From Bacteroidaceae bacterium (GTDB lineage: Bacteria > Bacteroidota > Bacteroidia > Bacteroidales > Barnesiellaceae_A), in assembly GCA_017561285.1 (NCBI GenBank), contig JAFZDG010000241.1, forward strand, positions 1 through 6,399: a stretch of DNA of 6,399 bases, written 5' to 3'. The first letter of the stretch is position 1, and every line of letters starts with the position of its first letter. Under the pieces are notes generated by a model. The model searched no databases, was not told the origin of the DNA, and saw nothing but the letters and a program-made list of their open reading frames with translations. Of the stretch, positions 1 to 5,145 are shown piece after piece. A program made the translations under genes and the position numbers.

Positions 1-5
1 CAACG

Positions 6-203
6 CAGCTAGCCCACGTCAGAGATGATATACAGAATCTCCACGCCAAAAACGCAGTGATTGAAACATCATCACCGATATGGACGTTCCCGTTGCCGCA
101 TCTTCTTCTGATTAGTTCAAACCGCCAAGTTTGCATTGAGAAGATAAACGTCAAGTAACGTCTTCGTATTTAATTGCCCCCCAACCCAATAGTGGGCTAG
201 CTG
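6..203 (-). ncRNA. Candidate structured RNA (or MITE-like repeat) closed by a 12-bp perfect inverted repeat
   Basis: Seen: CAGCTAGCCCAC at 6-17 is the exact reverse complement of GTGGGCTAGCTG at 192-203. A minus-strand transcript would start with one arm and end with the other, giving a 12-bp closing stem around about 174 nt. Inside, the minus strand can form several short local hairpins: ATTG/CAAT around a G-rich loop (about 174-190), GAAGA/TCTTC (about 141-166), CAAAC/GTTTG (about 118-133), GGTGAT/ATCACT (about 57-77) and GGAGAT/ATCTCT (about 21-42). The segment is clearly richer in G+C than the A/T-rich DNA to its right, and a TAACTTTG box lies just upstream on the minus strand. Inferred: a multibranched non-coding RNA of about 200 nt. 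I matched it to no known family. It does not fold as a simple rod, which weakens a 6S RNA reading. A MITE with 12-bp ends or a retron-type a1/a2 RNA remain possible. The left boundary may lie outside the window. Confidence 0.35.
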
Positions 204-211
204 AACAAGTG

Positions 212-219
212 CAAAGTTA
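212..219 (-). promoter_or_regulatory. Candidate Bacteroidota -7 box (TAACTTTG) upstream of the inverted-repeat segment
   Basis: Read on the minus strand, these eight bases fit TAnnTTTG exactly. A start a few bases downstream would fall near 205-208, right at the outer end of the 12-bp repeat arm. No TTTG is seen at the usual distance for a -33 element. The box overlaps a small hairpin, AAGTTAAA at 214-221 with TTTAACTT at 230-237, which could be an operator-like site or chance in A/T-rich DNA. Confidence 0.3.
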
Positions 220-237
220 AATATATTTTTTTAACTT

Positions 238-474
238 CGTGTGTTTTTTTTGAAAAAGTCACGAATATCACGTAACGAAAATATTTAACAATGAGTATAT
301 TGACACATTAACAAAAGCTCTTTCAACGATTTGTAAGAGACAACTTGACGCCTATAAACTAACAAATAAGAATATAAAACCTATTTCCACCAAATATAAA
401 TAATTTATAGGTGACTCCTATACACCTTTAATTAAATGCAAATAGACTAAACTAATAGGAAGCAGTAATATACA
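238..474. other. A/T-rich intergenic stretch without a supported gene
   Basis: All frames on both strands are broken by frequent stops, and no RNA gene is recognisable. The only structure seen is a small palindrome, TATAGG at 406-411 and CCTATA at 417-422 around a 5-nt loop. It overlaps an alternative pairing, AGGTG at 409-413 with CACCT at 423-427. The two are mutually exclusive and both may be chance. Confidence 0.5.
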
Positions 475-521
475 AAAGTGGCGTATGCAGTGAACCGTGT
501 AGTTCGCTCATACGCCACTTT
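475..521. terminator. Long hairpin, probable intrinsic terminator of uncertain direction
   Basis: AAAGTGGCGTATG at 475-487 pairs perfectly with CATACGCCACTTT at 509-521. After a one-base bulge at 488, AGTGAAC at 489-495 pairs with GTTCGCT at 502-508, leaving a 6-nt loop. That gives about 20 pairs in all. An A-run precedes the stem and a T-run follows it, so it could stop transcription from either side. The pair at 491/506 is a U-G wobble in plus-strand RNA but an A-C mismatch in minus-strand RNA, so the upper stem slightly favours the plus strand. The tail favours the minus strand (TTTTGTATATT versus TTTAGTTTATT). No plus-strand gene is visible upstream. It could be a second stop for minus-strand transcripts or the end of an unseen small RNA. 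Confidence 0.5.
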
Positions 522-581
522 AGTTTATTCACAATGCATCGTTGGAAGATGCTCGATTTCAGAGCCGTACTTTCAAAACTG

Positions 582-662
582 CTATACACATTTTACTCGC
601 CGGGAAATGGATTTAACCACAACCTCCATATAGTCTTCTATGTAGGATTTCGCAATTTTCAT
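582..662 (-). CDS. Very short hypothetical reading frame (26 codons), doubtful
   Basis: An ATG at 662-660 opens a frame that ends in TAG at 584-582. The product begins MKIAKSYIEDYMEVVV and finishes with a basic, Cys-containing tail. It would be a small, charged, mildly amphipathic peptide with no domain I recognise. It lies between the terminator-like hairpin behind the large secreted gene and the long hairpin further left, so a short transcription unit here is conceivable. There is no clear promoter. The length is well within chance expectation, and it could equally be a decayed gene fragment. The rest of 522-696 shows only a small GCATC/GATGC hairpin near 536-552. Confidence 0.13.
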   Translation of the reverse strand: MKIAKSYIEDYMEVVVKSISRRVKCV

Positions 663-690
663 AAAAATAAACACTGAAAATCAATCAGTT

Positions 691-732
691 AAAAATTAAA
701 AGACCTATCCAAATGCGGCCTCTTGTCTTTTA
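691..732 (-). terminator. Probable intrinsic terminator of the secreted-protein gene
   Basis: On the minus strand, starting 17 nt after the stop codon, TAAAAGAC (732-725) pairs with GTCTTTTA (704-697) as an 8-bp stem, followed by A and five Ts (695-691). The loop is large, about 20 nt, with at most a couple of inner G-C pairs. The stem is mostly A-T, so termination may be weak. The position and the T-tract support the call. Confidence 0.5.
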
Positions 733-748
733 TAAGTATCGTATGTTT

Positions 749-3208
749 TTATTTTCCGGCTACTACTTTGAATACTTTGTCGGCTACTTTTACGATATAT
801 ATGCCTTGAGGCAAAGTATAGGTGTTATCAGTCCCGGCAAATGCGTTCATTTGAGCTACTAACATACCTTGTGTATTGTAGATTGCAACAGCTGCTGTAC
901 TATCAACTTGTATATGAAGTACATTATTGGCTACAAATACCTTGCTATTGTCGTTGCTTACGCTGTTGATTGCAGTAGGAAGTGTTACGGTTATCGTCTC
1001 AGATCTTTCGGATATGTAATCAATAAAGAGTTTGTTACGCTTGGCTATGACATTATAGGTGTATGTAGGTGCGTAGTCGGGTATATTATCGAATGTGGCC
1101 GATGTCTCCTCTGTATTGAGCATTGCATAAGGACGCGTTACGGCAGAGCCTTTTTGAGGTACGATAAACGAAACTTTTGCCTCATCGATGTAGAATTTAG
1201 TTCCCATTTGGCTCATAAAAGCTACGCGTAATGGCTTGTCACCCCAATCTTGCGAGTTGAAATATACAGTTTCGGTAATAAGACCGGTTTTGTTTGTGGG
1301 GAAAGCTATCGGTTGTCCGGCAACCGCTTGGGGCGATTGTATATCTTCGATAAAGATAACCCATAGGGTGTCACCGCGTTGCGTGTTGCGAGCCGATACA
1401 TCAACTCGTACATCGAAGTCTCCCATCTGTAACAGCGGACTTGCAACAAGGCCGGCCAATCCCGATGAGTGTGTGCCTCTACTGCCGGCCATACCATCTA
1501 CCCATTGCGGCGATGTGAGTTGCCATTGCAGGTCGGTGCGTCCATGATCGTTGAGGTCATATATCATATCCCATTCATCGTGCGGATAGAGTATAGAGCC
1601 TTCGGTAAGGCCCGAGAAGTCTTCGTGTACGATTACAACTTCTTCGTCGTTGCTAAGTGTATAGAGCGTTTGATTTACATCGAGTTTGTAGTTTGAGGCA
1701 GTGTATATTGCCTCCCAGTTGGCGGTAAACGATGTGGCTGTAATATCGCTTGCAGGCAATGCTGTCGGTACTACACCTCGCAGGCCATCTACCCACACAT
1801 CTTCCGATGGCTCTGATACAATGTCACCTTCTTTGACACGTACATTGTAATAGTGCTCTTTGGTTGGATCTATATCGGATATGACGCAGAAGGTGTCGGT
1901 AACAAAGCGATCTACAATAAGGTCGTAGGGGATGGTTTGGTCTTCATATTCAATGGTAATGTCGTCAATGGCAAATTGTACATTAAATGAACTCTCGCAG
2001 AAGATAATAACTTGATGTACATATGCGCCTATCACATCGCCTTCAAACTCGTAGAATCCACCTTGTTCTTCCATCCAGTAGTTGGGCAGATTGGCAATGT
2101 GATCTACATAGCCGTCTTTGTTAATAACTTGTACACCCACCAGTGAGAAGTCGTAGCTCTCGGGTGTCATATCGGTAGGTCTTACCCAGAAAGATATTTT
2201 CTTGATAGGGGCGGGGGTAATAGGCGATTTAATGATGTCGTCGGGTGCATCGAAGAAAATAGCTTGCTTGCCCGAATTATAGAAACCCTCATCGGTGCGC
2301 ATATCGGTATGGCCGTTTGAAGATACGTCTATAGTCCATCCTTCGGGATATCCGGGGTTGGTGGTATTGATGCTCTTTCCATCGTCCAGGAGATTGATAC
2401 TCTCAAAATCGATGCTGTAACTTCCTGATCCGACAAGCTCTTCGGGCCAGTCTTTGTAGTAAACATTGAGTAGATAGCCGTCAATGTCTTCGAGGTCCGA
2501 TTTATTCCAACGGGCAACAAATTCGCTGGGTGAATTATTGATGGGGTTGATTGCATTGGGGGCAGGAATGATGTTGCGATTGCGGGTGATTGAAATATCA
2601 TCGAGCAAAATTTCGCCTTTTTGAGGCGTAAATTGAAATATGGTATAGGGCGCAAAATCGGTAATGGTAATAGCCCACTCATAATCGGCCCACACTTCGG
2701 TGAGTTGAATGGTTGTGCTTTCAATAATTCCCTCTAAGTTGTTGCACAAGGCAAGCCACAACTGGCCTTTCGAGGGGTTGCTATGGGCACGTCGTGCGCG
2801 GAACTTGATCACTACGTCGCCATAAAGTTCTCGTTCGGGTGTACTGATATGTCCGTAACGTTTGCCATAATCGGGATCGCTATATTCGAGTAATGCGCAA
2901 GCTCCACCGGCTTGATGAACGTTGTAGCCAATCCAATAGGGTTCGTGTGTGTATTCATTCTTAACATAGTATCTTGAATTGGAAATGTCTTCGGCATCGG
3001 GTGCTTCTTCACTACCCTTTGTAAAAAGAGAGAAATCTTCTTCCAATACCAGTTTGGCCTCGCTCTGTACTTGTTGAATAGTACGTTGTTGTGTTATGCT
3101 TTCGTTGCCAATCGGTTTATTATGCCAATGTCTGGCTATTGGCTGTGCGATAGTCGGGCAGGCTATTAAAGCCATCAACAATAAAATTGGGTAATTGATT
3201 TTTTTCAT
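749..3208 (-). CDS. Exported multidomain protein with jelly-roll-like and fibronectin III modules and a T9SS C-terminal sorting domain
   Basis: 819 residues. Residues 1-21 form a signal peptide (basic MKK, hydrophobic LLLMALIA, TIA then Gln22 at a likely signal peptidase I site). LIAC at 14-17 also fits a lipobox. Three modules resemble carbohydrate-binding or choice-of-anchor jelly rolls, at about 54-209, 265-421 and 525-682. Each opens with an EDFS or DFES motif and closes with LDDISI, IDDITI or IDEAKV. Fibronectin-III-like strands lie at about 213-253 and 426-475 around module 2, and at about 480-516 and 690-744 around module 3, as if the jelly rolls were inserted into FN3 loops. Residues 746-819 form a Por/T9SS type A sorting domain, with AVAIYNTQGMLV, LPQGIYIVKV and a KVVAGK end. 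By family knowledge, such proteins cross the outer membrane by T9SS and are often anchored to surface lipopolysaccharide or released. No catalytic motif is seen, so binding or adhesion is more likely than catalysis; the ligand is unknown. The start is supported by the signal peptide and by a promoter 49 nt upstream. Confidence 0.9.
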   Translation of the reverse strand: MKKINYPILLLMALIACPTIAQPIARHWHNKPIGNESITQQRTIQQVQSEAKLVLEEDFSLFTKGSEEAPDAEDISNSRYYVKNEYTHEPYWIGYNVHQAGGACALLEYSDPDYGKRYGHISTPERELYGDVVIKFRARRAHSNPSKGQLWLALCNNLEGIIESTTIQLTEVWADYEWAITITDFAPYTIFQFTPQKGEILLDDISITRNRNIIPAPNAINPINNSPSEFVARWNKSDLEDIDGYLLNVYYKDWPEELVGSGSYSIDFESINLLDDGKSINTTNPGYPEGWTIDVSSNGHTDMRTDEGFYNSGKQAIFFDAPDDIIKSPITPAPIKKISFWVRPTDMTPESYDFSLVGVQVINKDGYVDHIANLPNYWMEEQGGFYEFEGDVIGAYVHQVIIFCESSFNVQFAIDDITIEYEDQTIPYDLIVDRFVTDTFCVISDIDPTKEHYYNVRVKEGDIVSEPSEDVWVDGLRGVVPTALPASDITATSFTANWEAIYTASNYKLDVNQTLYTLSNDEEVVIVHEDFSGLTEGSILYPHDEWDMIYDLNDHGRTDLQWQLTSPQWVDGMAGSRGTHSSGLAGLVASPLLQMGDFDVRVDVSARNTQRGDTLWVIFIEDIQSPQAVAGQPIAFPTNKTGLITETVYFNSQDWGDKPLRVAFMSQMGTKFYIDEAKVSFIVPQKGSAVTRPYAMLNTEETSATFDNIPDYAPTYTYNVIAKRNKLFIDYISERSETITVTLPTAINSVSNDNSKVFVANNVLHIQVDSTAAVAIYNTQGMLVAQMNAFAGTDNTYTLPQGIYIVKVADKVFKVVAGK

Positions 3209-3256
3209 GTGTTATAGAATTAATCGTTTATATATTTCGTGTTTATGCTGTATTCG

Positions 3257-3287
3257 CAAAAATACATATTATACATAAAAATACAAA
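3257..3287 (-). promoter_or_regulatory. Promoter of the secreted-protein gene (-33 TTTG, -7 TATTTTTG)
   Basis: On the minus strand, TTTG at 3287-3284 and TATTTTTG at 3264-3257 are separated by 19 nt. This matches the Bacteroidota vegetative pattern TTTG then TAnnTTTG. Transcription would begin near 3250-3253, leaving an A/T-rich leader of about 42-45 nt with no Shine-Dalgarno sequence. It lies downstream of the transporter terminator, so the secreted protein is probably its own transcription unit. ATAC-AAA-GTAT at 3281-3291 is a small palindrome over the -33 element. Confidence 0.65.
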
Positions 3288-3340
3288 GTATAGTTTGTTT
3301 TTCTGTATAAACGATAGATATATTTGATTTTTGTCATATA

Positions 3341-3375
3341 AACAAAACGAGACTATACCAATTGGTACAGTCTCG
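3341..3375 (-). terminator. Intrinsic terminator of the peptide transporter gene
   Basis: Starting about 30 nt after the transporter stop codon, the minus-strand RNA folds CGAGACTGTACC (3375-3364) with GGTATAGTCTCG (3359-3348) around an AATT loop. The 12-bp stem is unbroken in minus-strand RNA, with one G-U wobble (3368/3355), and is followed by TTTTGTT at 3347-3341. In plus-strand RNA the same position is an A-C mismatch and there is no good T-tract, so the element works in the direction of the genes. Confidence 0.85.
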
Positions 3376-3404
3376 CTCTATAGTGTTCGATTTATTTACA
3401 ACGA

Positions 3405-5036
3405 TTATTTTGTAATTCTCTCAAGCCATTTGAGCATACCGAGCATTACAGCCATTGAAATCAAACAGAAGCCTGCAAATACAGCCCAGCACATCCATTG
3501 TTGGGGGAATGTGTTCAACATTGTTACACCCATAGCAATGAACAAGTTACCGATAGCAGTAGCCGACAACCACAAACCTTGGCAAATACCTTGCAAGTGT
3601 TTGGGGGCAATCTTCGATACGAATGAAAGACCGAGGGGAGAGATGAACAACTCGGCAACAGTAAGGAAGAAGTAAGTGAGGATGAGCACTGCGGGACTTG
3701 ACTTCATAGCCATCTTGGCAGCATCGCTAAGGCTCTTGAACTCCATACCTGAAGGATAGTTATGTACCATTGCTACGATGGTGAGGAAGATATAAGCACA
3801 AGCGGCAATGAACATACCGATGGCAATCTTGCGGGGGGTAGAAATCTCTTTGTTCTTCTTAGCAAGTGCGCCGAAAATCAACATAATGATGGGAGTGAGC
3901 ACAATCACAAAGAAGGGGTTGATACATTGCCAGATTTCGGGAGCAACAGCATCTGTTGCAACGAAGTCACGAGCAAATACCGAGAGTGATTGACCATTTT
4001 GGTGGAATGAGAACCAGAAGAATACAGCAACACCAAGAACAGCATAGAGAGCCATAAGGCGTTGTTTGATTTCTTTAGCGTCTGCATCTTTTTCAGCAGC
4101 CGATACTTCGGCTTTCTTCTCTTTCTTAACAGGAGTAGGCAATGATTTCATTACAGCTACGAAGATAGCCAATGAAATGAGCATAGCAGCTACAGAGGCG
4201 ATGAAAGAGAGGTGTACACCTGTGTTGAATGTTTCGAGGTAGTTGGCACAGAACTCGGCATTAACAGCACCTGTGTGACCTACGTTGGCAGCAAGGGTGT
4301 TGAGGTTCTCCATGTCGGTAGCCTTCATTTCACCACCGTTGAGGTACATATGGCACAAGCGGGGAAGGTCAGAGTTGTAGAGCAAACCTTTGGTTTTCAA
4401 CCAGAACTCTCTCAAAAGGGGAGCAACGAAGGGTGCAATAACACCACCGATGTTGATGAAAACGTAGAAGATTTGGAAACCGCTGTCGCGTCTTGATTTA
4501 GCGATAGCCAATGCCTCGGGACCTTTCTTGGCAGCTTCAGCCTCGAAGTTGTCGTACATTTGACCTACGATAGCTTGCAAGTTACCTTTGAACAAACCGT
4601 TACCGAAGGCGATGATAAGGAGAGCAATGCAAGTGAAGATGAGTACCCAAGAGATACCACCGTTGTTAGCCTCACTAAATACGGGGATTGACAAAAGAAT
4701 GTAACCAATAGCCATGCACAACAAACCGGAGATGATTGTGCCTTTGTATTTTTGAGTCTTATCGGCAATCATACCACCGGGGAGACTCAATACGTAGATC
4801 AAGAAATAGAATACTGCATAAATCCAGCCGGCAGCATCATCGCTGATACCAAATTTAGAGCAGAGGAAGAGCAGCAAAACTGCATTCATAATGTAGTAAC
4901 CAAAACGCTCACCCATATTGGCAAGAGCTGCCGAGATGAGACCTTTGGGGTGTTCTTTCTTAGCCTTGATAACGTAGAATACCAAGAAGGGTATTACTAC
5001 AATCAATACGCCGATCAAAAATAATGACTGTGACAT
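3405..5036 (-). CDS. POT/PTR2-family (major facilitator) peptide transporter
   Basis: 543 residues, inner-membrane protein. Family members import di- and tripeptides with protons. Signatures seen: HPKGL at 29-33; NMGERFGYY at 40-48, the ExxERFxYY motif in TM1 with Asn40 in place of the first Glu; FGNGLFKGN at 144-152 with Lys150 in TM4; FYVFINIGG at 190-198, the PTR2 signature in TM5; FFWFSFHQNGQS at 339-350 in TM7; NPFFVIVLTP at 373-382 in TM8; ELFISPLGLSFV at 462-473 in TM10. An extra hydrophobic helix at about 4-23 precedes the usual TM1, giving about 13 helices. The loop between TM5 and TM6 (about 207-272) is long and predicted periplasmic. The link between the two halves (about 297-326) is short and charged, too short for the HA/HB helix pair of many bacterial POTs. 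The start is chosen because it includes the first helix and follows an A-rich leader. Exact substrate and coupling ion are not shown by the sequence. Confidence 0.92.
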   Translation of the reverse strand: MSQSLFLIGVLIVVIPFLVFYVIKAKKEHPKGLISAALANMGERFGYYIMNAVLLLFLCSKFGISDDAAGWIYAVFYFLIYVLSLPGGMIADKTQKYKGTIISGLLCMAIGYILLSIPVFSEANNGGISWVLIFTCIALLIIAFGNGLFKGNLQAIVGQMYDNFEAEAAKKGPEALAIAKSRRDSGFQIFYVFINIGGVIAPFVAPLLREFWLKTKGLLYNSDLPRLCHMYLNGGEMKATDMENLNTLAANVGHTGAVNAEFCANYLETFNTGVHLSFIASVAAMLISLAIFVAVMKSLPTPVKKEKKAEVSAAEKDADAKEIKQRLMALYAVLGVAVFFWFSFHQNGQSLSVFARDFVATDAVAPEIWQCINPFFVIVLTPIIMLIFGALAKKNKEISTPRKIAIGMFIAACAYIFLTIVAMVHNYPSGMEFKSLSDAAKMAMKSSPAVLILTYFFLTVAELFISPLGLSFVSKIAPKHLQGICQGLWLSATAIGNLFIAMGVTMLNTFPQQWMCWAVFAGFCLISMAVMLGMLKWLERITK

Positions 5037-5104
5037 AAGTTTTTTTTTGTTTAAAATTAGATAATTATTTGATTTAGTTTGTTTTTGCTTTTCAAATTGC
5101 AGCG

Positions 5105-5112
5105 CAAAGATA
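5105..5112 (-). promoter_or_regulatory. Candidate -7 box (TATCTTTG) of the transporter gene
   Basis: TATCTTTG on the minus strand fits TAnnTTTG and lies 68 nt before the transporter ATG, in the 109-bp gap after der. It predicts a leader of about 65 nt that is A-rich (AAACAAAAAAAAACTT just before the ATG). No TTTG is seen about 19-21 nt further upstream, so the -33 element is weak or absent. No terminator is seen after der, so read-through from der is also possible. Confidence 0.5.
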
Positions 5113-5145
5113 GGGTGTTTCTCTCATTTTTCCTATTTTTTGTCC

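Noticed and set aside
3..158. A 51-codon plus-strand open frame at the left edge, as the end of a gene
   Set aside because: The translation (TQLAHVRDDIQNLHAKNAV...) has no recognisable domain and overlaps the inverted-repeat segment, whose opposite strand is also open. Chance is more likely.
6..203. Identification of the inverted-repeat segment as 6S RNA
   Set aside because: Beyond the 12-bp end stem, the two halves do not pair into the long rod with a central bubble expected of 6S RNA, so only a general structured-RNA call is made.
1..748. CRISPR array, tRNA or rRNA in the left non-coding region
   Set aside because: No regularly spaced direct repeats, cloverleaf arms or rRNA motifs are visible on either strand.
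869..1696. Plus-strand open frames of 75-120 codons opposite the secreted gene
   Set aside because: They are antisense to a long gene with a signal peptide and sorting domain, are rich in Cys and low-complexity residues, and have no recognisable motif.
2329..2724. A 131-codon minus-strand frame inside the secreted gene
   Set aside because: It is a second-frame shadow of the FN3/jelly-roll coding sequence, and its composition matches no protein family I recognise.
3331..5024. Plus-strand open frames opposite the transporter
   Set aside because: They are antisense shadows of a gene with complete POT signatures; none has its own promoter or a plausible product.
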